The notes beneath the pieces were generated by a model. The model had not been told where the DNA came from, did no database searches, and saw only the letters and a program-made list of their open reading frames with translations. From Pseudomonadota bacterium (GTDB lineage: Bacteria > Pseudomonadota > Alphaproteobacteria > Sphingomonadales > Sphingomonadaceae): a DNA stretch of 64,000 nucleotides. Both the position numbers and the translations under genes were made by a program. Of this stretch, positions 34,933 to 43,369 are shown piece by piece. Position 1 is the stretch's first letter; every line of letters begins with the position of its first letter. Location: positions 124,001 to 188,000 of the forward strand of contig JAEWBB010000011.1 in NCBI GenBank assembly GCA_023391375.1, read 5' to 3'.

Positions 34933-37900
34933 ATGCCCCGCCGCACTGACATCGCCTCTATCCTCATCATCGGCGCCGGCCCGATCGTCATCGGCCAGGC
35001 GGCGGAGTTCGATTATTCGGGCAGCCAGGCGGTCAAGGCACTCAAGGAAGAGGGCTATCGCGTCATCGTCGTCAATTCGAACCCGGCGACGATCATGACC
35101 GATCCGGAGCTGGCAGATGCGACCTATATCGAGCCGATCACGCCCGAGGTGGTGACCCGCATCATCGAGGCGGAAAAGCCCGATGCGCTGCTGCCGACGA
35201 TGGGCGGGCAGACCGCGCTCAACACCGCGCTGGCGCTGGCCAAGGACGGCACGCTCGACCGGCTGGGCGTCAAGCTGATCGGCGCCAACGCCGAGGCGAT
35301 CGAAAAGGCCGAGAACCGCGAGTTGTTTCGCGACGCGATGGACCGGATCGGGCTGGAAAGCCCGCGCTCGGCGGTCGTCCATAGCTGGGACGAGGCGCAG
35401 GAAGCGCTGGCGAACGTCGGTCTGCCCGCGGTCATCCGGCCAAGCTTCACGCTCGGCGGCACCGGCGGCGGGATCGCCTACAACCGCGAAGAATATGAGC
35501 ATTTCGTCCGCACCGGCCTCGAGGCGTCGCCGACCACCGAGGTGCTGATCGACGAGAGCCTCGTCGGGTGGAAGGAATATGAGATGGAAGTCGTGCGCGA
35601 CCGCGCCGACAACGCCATCATCATCTGCTCGATCGAGAACGTCGACCCGATGGGCGTCCACACCGGCGATAGCATCACCGTCGCCCCGGCGCTGACCCTG
35701 ACCGACAAGGAATATCAGCGGATGCGCTCCGCCTCGATTGCCGTCCTTCGGGAAATCGGTGTCGAAACAGGGGGTTCCAACGTTCAGTTCGCGGTCGATC
35801 CGAAGACCGGGCGGATGATCGTGATCGAAATGAACCCCCGCGTCTCGCGCTCTTCGGCGCTGGCGTCGAAGGCGACCGGCTTCCCGATCGCCAAGGTCGC
35901 GGCCAAGCTTGCGGTCGGCTACACGCTCGACGAAATCGCCAACGACATCACCGGCGGCGCGACACCGGCGAGCTTCGAGCCGACCATCGACTATGTCGTG
36001 ACCAAGATCCCGCGCTTCGCGTTCGAGAAGTTCAAGGGCGCGGAACCACTACTGTCGACCGCGATGAAGTCGGTCGGCGAGGTGATGGCGATCGGCCGCT
36101 CGTTCGCCGAGAGCCTTCAAAAAGCGCTGCGCGGGCTGGAAACGGGCATGTGCGGCCTCGACCGGGTGCGCGTGCTGGAAGGCGCGCCGCCGGCGGAAAT
36201 CGAGAATGCGCTCGGCCGCGCTACGCCGGACCGGCTGCTGGTCGCGGCCGAGGCGCTGCGCCAGGGCTTTACCGTCGAGCGGATCCACGAACTGGCGGGC
36301 TTCGATCCCTGGTTCCTCGAGCGGCTGCAGGAAATCGTCCGCGCCGAAGAGGAAGTGCGCAATGCCGGCCTGCCGCGCGATGCGATGGGGATGCGGCGGC
36401 TCAAGGCGATGGGCTTTTCCGACGCGCGGCTGGCGCAGCTGGCGCTTCGATCGGCCAATGTCGAGCGCGGTGCATCCGAAGCGGCGGCCCGCGGGGGCGG
36501 GGTCGTTCACGACGCGCTGAAGGCGATGACTGGCGGTGTGACCGAAGAGGAGGTGCGCAAGGCGCGCCTGAAGCTCGGCGTGCGCCCGGTGTTCAAACGG
36601 ATCGACAGCTGCGCCGCCGAGTTCGACGCGGCGACGCCCTATCTCTACTCGACCTACGAAGCGCCGCTGTTCGGCGAGGCGGAGGACGAGGCCGAGATTT
36701 CCGACCGCAGGAAGGTCGTCATCCTCGGCGGCGGGCCGAACCGGATCGGGCAGGGGATCGAGTTCGATTATTGCTGCTGCCACGCCGCCTTCGCGCTGAA
36801 GGAAGAGGGCTATGAGACAGTCATGGTCAACTGCAATCCGGAGACCGTGTCGACCGACCCCGACACCTCCGACCGGCTCTATTTCGAGCCGCTGACCGGC
36901 GAGGACGTGTTCGAAATCGTCACGCGGGAGCAGGAGAAGGGAACGCTCGAGGGCGTCATCGTCCAGTTGGGCGGACAGACTCCGCTCAAGCTGGCGGGCG
37001 AATTGCAGGCGGCGGGCATTCCGATCCTCGGCACCAGCCCGGACAGCATCGACCTCGCCGAAGACCGCGAGCGCTTTGCCAAGCTGGTCGACAAGCTCGG
37101 CCTCAAGCAACCGTCCAACGGCATTGCGCGCAGCCGCGACGAGGCGCTGACCGTGGCCGAGAAGATCGGCTACCCCGTACTCCTCCGTCCGTCCTACGTG
37201 CTGGGTGGCCGGGCGATGGAGGTGGTCGACGGCCCGGAGCAGCTTGATCATTACATCGCCACGGCGGTGCAGGTGTCGGGTAGCTCGCCGGTGCTGATCG
37301 ACCGCTACCTGCGCGATGCCATCGAGGTCGATGTCGATGCGCTGAGCGACGGCGAGACGGTCGCGGTGTCGGGCATCCTCCAGCACATCGAGGAAGCCGG
37401 CGTCCATTCGGGCGATAGCGCCTGCGCCATCCCGCCGCACAGCCTGCCCAAGGACGTGCTGGCCGAAATCGAGCGGCAGACCGAGGCGCTGGCCCTCGCG
37501 CTGCAGGTCAAGGGACTGATGAACGTCCAATATGCGGTGAAGGACGGCGAGGTGTACCTGATCGAGGTCAACCCGCGCGCCAGCCGGACCGTGCCGTTCG
37601 TCGCCAAGGCCATCGGCCGTCCTATCGCCAAGATCGCGGCGCTGGTCATGGCGGGAGAGAAACTGGGTCAGTTCCTGCCGATCGACCGCGACATCGGCCA
37701 CGTTGCCGTGAAGGAAAGCGTATTCCCCTTCGCCCGCTTCCCGGGGACCGATCCAGTTCTTTCACCGGAAATGAAGAGTACCGGCGAAGTGATGGGAATC
37801 GATAGTAATTTTGACATCGCGTTTGCCAAGTCGCAGCTCGGCGGCGGGGTCAGGCTGCCCGATGGCGGGACCGTGTTCGTGTCGGTCAAGGACAGCGACA

Positions 37901-38268
37901 AGGACCATATCCTCGCGGCGGCGCGCAAGATGGTCGAGCTTGGTTTCAAGCTGATCGCCACCGGCGGCACGGCGACGCACCTGGCCGATAACGGCATCGA
38001 GGTCGAACGGGTCAACAAGGTGGCGCAGGGGCGGCCGCACATCGTCGACCGGATCGTCGATGGCCAGGTGCAGATGGTGTTCAACACCACCGAAGGCTGG
38101 CAGTCGCTGAAGGACAGCCAGGCGATCCGGGAGGCGGCGCTGAAGGCCAAGGTGCCCTATTTCACGACCGCCCCGGCCAGCCTTGCCACCGCCAACGCCA
38201 TCGGCGCGATGCGCGGCCACCAGCTTGAAGTCCGTTCGCTCCAGTCCTATTATTCGGCTTCCGAATAA
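34933..38268 (+). CDS. carB: Carbamoyl-phosphate synthase large subunit
   Basis: The 1111-residue synthase that forms carbamoyl phosphate from bicarbonate, ammonia and two ATP. Two homologous ATP-grasp halves are visible, each with an ILIIGAGPIVIGQ or VILGGGPNRIGQ opening, a PSFTLGGTGGG or PSYVLGGRAME nucleotide loop and EMNPRVSRSSALASKAT or EVNPRASRTVPFVAKA. An allosteric MGS-like domain ends the protein (KLIATGGTATHL). Length is slightly above that of E. coli CarB (1073). Separated from carA by the small T5orf172-like gene. Confidence 0.97.
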   Translation: MPRRTDIASILIIGAGPIVIGQAAEFDYSGSQAVKALKEEGYRVIVVNSNPATIMTDPELADATYIEPITPEVVTRIIEAEKPDALLPTMGGQTALNTALALAKDGTLDRLGVKLIGANAEAIEKAENRELFRDAMDRIGLESPRSAVVHSWDEAQEALANVGLPAVIRPSFTLGGTGGGIAYNREEYEHFVRTGLEASPTTEVLIDESLVGWKEYEMEVVRDRADNAIIICSIENVDPMGVHTGDSITVAPALTLTDKEYQRMRSASIAVLREIGVETGGSNVQFAVDPKTGRMIVIEMNPRVSRSSALASKATGFPIAKVAAKLAVGYTLDEIANDITGGATPASFEPTIDYVVTKIPRFAFEKFKGAEPLLSTAMKSVGEVMAIGRSFAESLQKALRGLETGMCGLDRVRVLEGAPPAEIENALGRATPDRLLVAAEALRQGFTVERIHELAGFDPWFLERLQEIVRAEEEVRNAGLPRDAMGMRRLKAMGFSDARLAQLALRSANVERGASEAAARGGGVVHDALKAMTGGVTEEEVRKARLKLGVRPVFKRIDSCAAEFDAATPYLYSTYEAPLFGEAEDEAEISDRRKVVILGGGPNRIGQGIEFDYCCCHAAFALKEEGYETVMVNCNPETVSTDPDTSDRLYFEPLTGEDVFEIVTREQEKGTLEGVIVQLGGQTPLKLAGELQAAGIPILGTSPDSIDLAEDRERFAKLVDKLGLKQPSNGIARSRDEALTVAEKIGYPVLLRPSYVLGGRAMEVVDGPEQLDHYIATAVQVSGSSPVLIDRYLRDAIEVDVDALSDGETVAVSGILQHIEEAGVHSGDSACAIPPHSLPKDVLAEIERQTEALALALQVKGLMNVQYAVKDGEVYLIEVNPRASRTVPFVAKAIGRPIAKIAALVMAGEKLGQFLPIDRDIGHVAVKESVFPFARFPGTDPVLSPEMKSTGEVMGIDSNFDIAFAKSQLGGGVRLPDGGTVFVSVKDSDKDHILAAARKMVELGFKLIATGGTATHLADNGIEVERVNKVAQGRPHIVDRIVDGQVQMVFNTTEGWQSLKDSQAIREAALKAKVPYFTTAPASLATANAIGAMRGHQLEVRSLQSYYSASE

Positions 38269-38345
38269 GGATTTTCACCACATTTCCGAAGGAGGAGCGC
38301 CGGCCATCGGCGCCTTTTCGGGATGTGCGGCAGGGGACGAAGACC

Positions 38346-38819
38346 ATGGCAAGCGACAAGGTGCCGATGCTGGCCGAGGGCCACCGGCAGCTGACCGAGG
38401 AACTGAAGCGGCTCAAGCTCGAGCGGCCCGAGATTATCGACGCGATCGAGGAAGCGCGCGCCCATGGCGACCTTTCCGAAAACGCCGAATATCATGCCGC
38501 CAAGGAGCGGCAGGGGCAGGTCGAGGCAATGATCGCCGACGTCGAGGATCGCCTTAGCCGCGCGTTGGTGATCGATCCGACCACCCTGTCGGGCGACAAG
38601 GTCGTGTTCGGCGCGACGGTGTCTCTGCTTGACGAAAACGACAAGAAGATCACCTACCAGCTGGTCGGCCAGCAGGAAGCGGACGCGAAGGTCGGCCGGA
38701 TCAGCTACAACTCGCCGCTCGGCCGAGCGCTGATCGGCAAGGAAGTGGGCGAAGAGGTCGAGGTGACCACGCCCGCCGGCGACCGTTATTACGAAGTCGC
38801 CAAGATCGAGTTCATTTGA
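38346..38819 (+). CDS. greA: Transcription elongation factor GreA
   Basis: A 157-residue factor that rescues backtracked RNA polymerase by stimulating transcript cleavage. The N-terminal coiled coil (EGHRQLTEELKRLKLERPEI, then HGDLSENAEYHAAKERQGQV) carries the acidic tip residues D and E, and the C-terminal domain ends GRALIGKEVGEEVEVTTPAG. ATG with AGGGGA upstream was taken as the start. Its stop overlaps the TTG start of the rhomboid gene. Confidence 0.96.
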   Translation: MASDKVPMLAEGHRQLTEELKRLKLERPEIIDAIEEARAHGDLSENAEYHAAKERQGQVEAMIADVEDRLSRALVIDPTTLSGDKVVFGATVSLLDENDKKITYQLVGQQEADAKVGRISYNSPLGRALIGKEVGEEVEVTTPAGDRYYEVAKIEFI

Positions 38820-39469
38820 GGCTCGTCTCCGAAGCCCCGGCCGTGCGCCAGCGGCCCATCGCGACGATCGTCCTCGCCGCGCTGACCTCGATCGTCACGC
38901 TGGCGCTGTGGGCGACCGGGCCGGAGCAAAGCTTCGCCGATACCGTCGGCTTCGTGCCGGCGCGCCTGTCCGGCCTGGTCGACTGGCCCGGCGCGGTGCC
39001 GGCGCTCTTGACCCCGCTAAGCGCGACCTTCGCACACGGGAACGCGGCGCACCTGGGCATGAACATGCTGGTGCTGCTCTATGTCGGCACACAGGTCGAA
39101 CGGGTACTCGGCAAAGGGGCATTGCTGTTCGCCTATGTCGTCGGCGCTTACGTCTCGGCAATGGCGCAGTGGGCGGTCGACCCGGGCTCGATCAACCCGA
39201 TGATCGGGGCGAGCGGGGCGATCAGCGCACTGTTCGGTATCTACGCGCTGATGTTCGGGAAGGTGAAACGGGTTACCGGTCGCTTCGCGGTCGACCGCAC
39301 GCTCCACGCGCTTTGGCTGCTCGTCGCCTGGGTCGTCCTGCAATGGATGACGACCGCACTGATGAGCACGTCGGGCATGCTGCTGGCGACGCCGGCGCAC
39401 ATCGGCGGCTTCGTCGGCGGGCTGCTGATGCAACGCCCGCTGCTGCTCTGGAAATACCGGAAGGCCTGA
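38816..39469 (+). CDS. Rhomboid family intramembrane serine protease
   Basis: A polytopic membrane protein (217 residues) that cleaves substrates within or near the membrane. HGNAAHLGMNMLVLLYVGTQ contains the conserved His/Asn region; GASGAISALFGIYA supplies the catalytic Ser, and AHIGGFVGGLLMQ the catalytic His. About six membrane segments are seen. The start is TTG overlapping the greA stop (TTGA), so it is translationally linked. The substrate is unknown. Confidence 0.9.
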   Translation: MRLVSEAPAVRQRPIATIVLAALTSIVTLALWATGPEQSFADTVGFVPARLSGLVDWPGAVPALLTPLSATFAHGNAAHLGMNMLVLLYVGTQVERVLGKGALLFAYVVGAYVSAMAQWAVDPGSINPMIGASGAISALFGIYALMFGKVKRVTGRFAVDRTLHALWLLVAWVVLQWMTTALMSTSGMLLATPAHIGGFVGGLLMQRPLLLWKYRKA

Positions 39470-39478
39470 GGCCTGTGT

Positions 39479-39712
39479 CTAGCGGGGGCGCTTGATCCCG
39501 TCGCTCTCCGGCTCGAGCAGACGGTGCAGGTGGACGACGACATATTTCATCTCGGCATCGTCGACAGTGCGCTGCGCCGCGCCGCGCCATGCTTCTTCGG
39601 CGTCAGCGTAATTGTCGAACAAGCCGACGACATCGATCGTCTTCAGGTCGGCGAAATCGAGGCCGCGCGGGTCCTTGACCCGGCCGCCGAACACGAGGTG
39701 GAGTTTGCTCAT
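39479..39712 (-). CDS. DUF4170 domain protein
   Basis: A 77-residue protein: KLHLVFGGRVKDPRGLDFAD, then IDVVGLFDNYADAEEAWRGA and EMKYVVVHLHRLLEPE. This is the full DUF4170 pattern, common in alphaproteobacteria, with no known function. The ATG used fits the family start; an upstream start was rejected. Converges on the rhomboid gene. Confidence 0.88.
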   Translation of the reverse strand: MSKLHLVFGGRVKDPRGLDFADLKTIDVVGLFDNYADAEEAWRGAAQRTVDDAEMKYVVVHLHRLLEPESDGIKRPR

Positions 39713-39766
39713 GGGCCGCCCGCTACAACAAAGCGGGGCAGGCTGCAAAGCGGGAACGGGGCGAGC

Positions 39767-40222
39767 CTATTCCTTGGTGCGGATCGTGCCGACTGCCGCT
39801 TGGCCGGACGAACGGGCCGCTTCACCGATTCCGCTCATCACCTTTCGGACGATGTCAGCGCCCGCGTCGCGGGTGATGTTGAGTTCGCCCAGCTTTGCAG
39901 CACCGGCTTCTTTGGCCGCGCCGATGGCATCGCGGCCGGCGGTGTTGAGCCGCTCGCCGACGGGACCGAGGACGCGCTGTTCGGCCTTGGATTTCGGCAG
40001 GAGGGCCGCGATCAGCGCCCCCGCGGCAAGGCCTCCGGCCAGCGCCAGGATCGGCGCATCGGCAATCTGCTCGCCCGCCTTGCGTCCGGCGTTGCCCGCG
40101 CTCTCGCGGGCCTGGTCGTAGGCGTCGATAGCCCGCTCGCGCGCGCTTCCGAGCGCTTCGCCGGCGCGGTCGCGCAGCGACGGATCTTCTTGGGCCGGGG
40201 TTCGGGATTTGGGTGACGTCAT
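39767..40222 (-). CDS. Single-membrane-segment helical protein, last gene of four-gene envelope operon
   Basis: A 151-residue protein with a charged, Ala-rich N-terminal helix (RDRAGEALGSARERAIDAYD), one membrane segment (ILALAGGLAAGALIAALLP), and a C-terminal amphipathic region. The layout resembles DUF883/YqjD-type inner-membrane proteins, but I cannot name the family with certainty. The ATG overlaps the stop of the upstream gene (ATGA), so it is translationally coupled. No enzyme motifs. Confidence 0.7.
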   Translation of the reverse strand: MTSPKSRTPAQEDPSLRDRAGEALGSARERAIDAYDQARESAGNAGRKAGEQIADAPILALAGGLAAGALIAALLPKSKAEQRVLGPVGERLNTAGRDAIGAAKEAGAAKLGELNITRDAGADIVRKVMSGIGEAARSSGQAAVGTIRTKE

Positions 40223-40641
40223 GACGCTTTCTCCACCTTGGGCGCGGCCGGTTTGCGCGGCGCACGGGGGCGCGGCGCGGGGGCCGGTTTCTTCTTGTCG
40301 TGAACCGCCGACTTGGGCGCGGCGTTCCGTTTCGGCCTGTCCTTCGTCGCTTTCTTCCGCTTGTTCATCGCCTCGTAGAAATTGCTGACCCCGTCTTTGA
40401 TCGGGTCACGGGCGAGGAACATGGTAAGCGCCGCGAGCACGCCGCCCACCGCAATCGGCCTTTTCTTCACCGCGTCGACGGCGTCTTCCGCGATGTCGGC
40501 GCCCTTGTTCTTGGCGCTTTCCCAGGCATCCCGTGCCAGCGTCTTCGGCGCCAGCCGCTGTTGGAGCTCGCGGGCTGTCTCAATCAGCCGGGCCCGGGCG
40601 TCCGCGACCTCACGCCGCGCATTGTCGATCCGTGGCGTCAC
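40219..40641 (-). CDS. DUF3618-like membrane protein
   Basis: A 140-residue protein with an N-terminal coiled-coil-like segment (RIDNARREVADARARLIETA), a mid segment GVLAALTMFLARDP that may contact the membrane, and a Lys/Pro/Ala-rich basic tail. The N-terminal pattern and its place after a holin-X-like gene match DUF3618 proteins. The GTG start overlaps the stop of the holin-like gene (GTGA); an ATG five codons upstream is possible. Function unknown. Confidence 0.65.
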   Translation of the reverse strand: MTPRIDNARREVADARARLIETARELQQRLAPKTLARDAWESAKNKGADIAEDAVDAVKKRPIAVGGVLAALTMFLARDPIKDGVSNFYEAMNKRKKATKDRPKRNAAPKSAVHDKKKPAPAPRPRAPRKPAAPKVEKAS

Positions 40642-40973
40642 GGCCGGGCCTTCCATGCAGACTGGGCCATGGCGAGCAGCAACCAGGCCAGAGCGCCCAG
40701 GCACGCGGTGACGAGCAAGCCACCGCCCAACGGCCCGAGCCAGGAGGCCGCGGAGAGCACAAGGGTCATCACGAGGGCGATCAGCGCGACAAAGGCCATC
40801 GCACCGCCGAATAAGCCGAGAATGAGGGGCCTCTTGGCCCGGTCGGCTTCGCTTAGGACACGGGCCTTGGCCAGTTCGGCCTCGGCCCGCGCGTAGGCTT
40901 TTCCATCATCGATCAGCTGACCGAAAAGCTCTCCGATCGCCCGCTCGTCTTCGTCTGCTGCCCCCGAAGCCAT
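40638..40973 (-). CDS. Phage-holin-family (Holin-X-like) membrane protein
   Basis: A 111-residue protein with an N-terminal amphipathic helix (AIGELFGQLIDDGKAYARAE, then AELAKARVL) followed by two closely spaced membrane segments (LFGGAMAFVALIALVMTLVL and GGGLLVTACLGALAWLLLA). This is the architecture of PF07332 ('putative actinobacterial holin-X'), a family found in bacterial chromosomes away from prophages. It is unlikely to be a phage holin here. Second gene of a four-gene set with overlapping starts and stops. Confidence 0.8.
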   Translation of the reverse strand: MASGAADEDERAIGELFGQLIDDGKAYARAEAELAKARVLSEADRAKRPLILGLFGGAMAFVALIALVMTLVLSAASWLGPLGGGLLVTACLGALAWLLLAMAQSAWKARP

Positions 40974-40977
40974 GGCC

Positions 40978-41463
40978 TTACCGGTCGTCGTCGCGGCCGG
41001 CGTCGAGGCCCGACTTGACGAGCCGGACGAGCGCAAAACCGGCGACGGCAGCGATACCAAGGGCGACGCCGGGCGACTTCTTCACGAAGGCACGGGTGTC
41101 GTCGATCAGTTCGTCGGCATCCTTCGTGGCGAGCTTGTTGGCGACATCCTCGAGGCTTGAGGCGGCCTTTCGGGCATAATCGCCGACGTCGGTGCCGAGC
41201 CGTTCGTCCAGCCCGTCGGCGGTGTCGCCGATCAGCTTCGAAACATTGCCGATGGCTTCACTCGACCGGGTCAGGCCCTGGCCGACCAGGTCGCGTGCCT
41301 TGTCGGCTGCCTGGCCGGACAGCTTGTCGCTGCCGGCACGGACCGTATCCACCACCTTGTTGCGGGCCGTCGGTTCCTTCACGATCAATTCCTTCTCGCT
41401 GGTCGTTTCGGCGGCGCCCGCCACGATGCTGTCAGTGCCTTCGGGAAGTTCGGTGTCGGCCAT
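40978..41463 (-). CDS. DUF883-like membrane-anchored stress protein
   Basis: A 161-residue protein with a long Ala/Asp/Lys-rich amphipathic helical region (DTVRAGSDKLSGQAADKARD and similar repeats), a DDTRAFVKKSPGVALGIAAV segment leading into a single C-terminal membrane anchor, and a charged tail. This resembles the ElaB/YgaM/YqjD (DUF883) ribosome-associated inner-membrane proteins, by layout rather than firm family match. First gene of the four-gene envelope operon, divergent from eno. Confidence 0.7.
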   Translation of the reverse strand: MADTELPEGTDSIVAGAAETTSEKELIVKEPTARNKVVDTVRAGSDKLSGQAADKARDLVGQGLTRSSEAIGNVSKLIGDTADGLDERLGTDVGDYARKAASSLEDVANKLATKDADELIDDTRAFVKKSPGVALGIAAVAGFALVRLVKSGLDAGRDDDR

Positions 41464-41609
41464 CTCTTACGCCTCCTTACGTTTCAGGTGAACAATGATT
41501 GGAAGCGCGGGGCCGTTCCGCAAGTGCGAAGGAAAGTTGCACGGCTCGTCGCGGCGGTTATAGGCCCTCGTCGAACGAACCCACGCGCCGGTTCATCGAA
41601 GGAGCAAGC

Positions 41610-42896
41610 ATGACCGCGATCGTCGACATCCACGCCCGCCAGATCCTCGATAGCCGCGGCAATCCGACGGTCGAGGTCGACGTGACGCTGGAGGATGGCT
41701 CGATGGGCCGCGCCGCCGTTCCGTCGGGTGCGTCGACAGGGGCGCATGAAGCGGTCGAGAAGCGCGACGGCGACAAGGGCCGGTGGGGCGGCAAGGGCGT
41801 GAGCGAGGCGGTCCGGGCGGTCAACGGCGAGATCGCCGACACGGTGCTCGGCTTCGACGCCGAGGACCATGCCGTCATCGATGCTGAACTGATCGCGCTC
41901 GACGGGACCGACAACAAGGCCCGGCTGGGCGCCAACGCGATCCTCGGCGTCAGCCTGGCGGCGGCCAAGGCCGCGGCCGAAGCGCGCGGCCTTTCCCTCT
42001 ACCGCTACGTCGGCGGGGTGGGGGCCAATGTCCTGCCGGTGCCGATGATGAACATTCTCAACGGTGGTGCCCATGCCGACAATCCGATCGACTTCCAGGA
42101 ATTCATGGTCATGCCGGTCGGTGCGCCCGATTTCGGCGAGGCGCTGCGCTGTGGCACGGAAATCTTCCACGCGCTGAAGGGCCGGCTGCACAAGCAGGGC
42201 CTTGCGACTGCGGTGGGCGACGAGGGCGGCTTCGCGCCGAACATCGCCTCGGCCCGCGCCGCGCTCGATTTCATCGGGGAAGCGGTCGGCGATGCCGGCT
42301 ACAAGCTGGGCGACGACGTGCTGATCGCGCTCGACTGCGCGGCGACCGAATTTTTCAAAGACGGCAAATACGCGATGGTTGGCGAAGGCCTGTCGCTCTC
42401 GCCCGACGAGATGGCCGCATATCTTGCCTCGCTTTGCGCAGAGTATCCCATCGCCTCGATCGAGGACGGCATGGGCGAGGACGACATGGACGGCTGGAAG
42501 GCGCTGACCAATGCGCTGGGCGCCAAGGTCCAGCTGGTCGGCGACGACCTTTTCGTGACCAACGAACAGCGGTTGGCCCAGGGGATCGAGGACGGCATCG
42601 CCAATTCGATCCTGGTCAAGGTCAACCAGATTGGCACGCTGACCGAAACGATCGATGCGGTGCGCCTGGCACAGACCCACGGCTACACCGCGGTGATGAG
42701 CCACCGGTCTGGCGAGACCGAGGATTCGACGATCGCCGACCTTGCTGTCGCGCTGGCGTGCGGGCAGATCAAGACCGGCAGCCTGGCTCGTTCCGACCGC
42801 ACCGCGAAGTACAACCAGCTGCTGCGGATCGAGGAAGAGTTGGGCGATGCGGCGCGCTATCCGGGCGCTTCGGCGCTGCGGGCCTACGTCGGCTAA
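41610..42896 (+). CDS. eno: Enolase
   Basis: The glycolytic enzyme (428 residues) converting 2-phosphoglycerate to phosphoenolpyruvate with Mg2+. It starts MTAIVDIHARQILDSRGNPT. Catalytic signatures are present: GASTGAHEAVEKRDGD, VGDEGGFAPNI, SIEDGMGEDDMDGW, LVGDDLFVTN, and the substrate-binding SHRSGETED. ATG after AAGGAG was chosen; 37 codons upstream have no homology. Followed by a FtsB-like gene and the pyruvate dehydrogenase genes, a common alphaproteobacterial order. Confidence 0.97.
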   Translation: MTAIVDIHARQILDSRGNPTVEVDVTLEDGSMGRAAVPSGASTGAHEAVEKRDGDKGRWGGKGVSEAVRAVNGEIADTVLGFDAEDHAVIDAELIALDGTDNKARLGANAILGVSLAAAKAAAEARGLSLYRYVGGVGANVLPVPMMNILNGGAHADNPIDFQEFMVMPVGAPDFGEALRCGTEIFHALKGRLHKQGLATAVGDEGGFAPNIASARAALDFIGEAVGDAGYKLGDDVLIALDCAATEFFKDGKYAMVGEGLSLSPDEMAAYLASLCAEYPIASIEDGMGEDDMDGWKALTNALGAKVQLVGDDLFVTNEQRLAQGIEDGIANSILVKVNQIGTLTETIDAVRLAQTHGYTAVMSHRSGETEDSTIADLAVALACGQIKTGSLARSDRTAKYNQLLRIEEELGDAARYPGASALRAYVG

Positions 42897-42965
42897 AAAA
42901 CTTTTTGAATCGAAGGCGATAAACCCCTTGCCTTCATGACGCCGCTGTGATTCTGTGAAAGAACG

Positions 42966-43277
42966 ATGACCGGGGGATCCAAAAGCCTGAACCTGATGCG
43001 CCGCGCGATGTGGCCGGCGCTTGCGCTGGTCGTCGTCGGCAATTTCGCGGGCTACGCGGTGGCGGGTCCGAACGGCCTTCTAGCGCTCGGCGGCTACAAG
43101 CATACGCTGGCCAGCCGGCAGGCCGAACTCGCAAGCCTGCAGCAGGAGCGGGACCGCCTTCGCCATCGCTCCGCGGCCCTCAATCCGCACAAGGCCGATC
43201 CAGATCTGGCGGACGAACTGGTGCGCCGCGACCTCGGCCTGGTCCGCGGTGACGAGGTGATCGTTCCCTTCAAGTAA
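42966..43277 (+). CDS. FtsB/DivIC-like septum formation protein
   Basis: A 103-residue bitopic protein with one N-terminal membrane segment (MWPALALVVVGNFAGYAVA) and a periplasmic coiled coil (RQAELASLQQERDRLRHRSA) ending in DELVRRDLGLVRGDEVIVPF, the usual FtsB/DivIC ending. It would form part of the divisome complex with FtsL and FtsQ. Position between eno and pdhA is the standard one for this gene in many alphaproteobacteria. Confidence 0.88.
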   Translation: MTGGSKSLNLMRRAMWPALALVVVGNFAGYAVAGPNGLLALGGYKHTLASRQAELASLQQERDRLRHRSAALNPHKADPDLADELVRRDLGLVRGDEVIVPFK

Positions 43278-43369
43278 TCGACGCTGCTGCGTCACCTGCC
43301 GCTACGGCATTGCCAGCATCGCCTTCGCGCTCCTATAGCGCCGGCGAACCTTTGAATATGGAGAGACGC

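Noticed and set aside
36049..37701. 550-codon open frame opposite carB
   Set aside because: Antisense shadow; composition and lack of motifs fit no real protein.
40638..40973. Prophage, suggested by the phage-holin-family gene
   Set aside because: No endolysin, capsid, tail or integrase genes nearby; this holin-X-type family is common as a chromosomal membrane protein.
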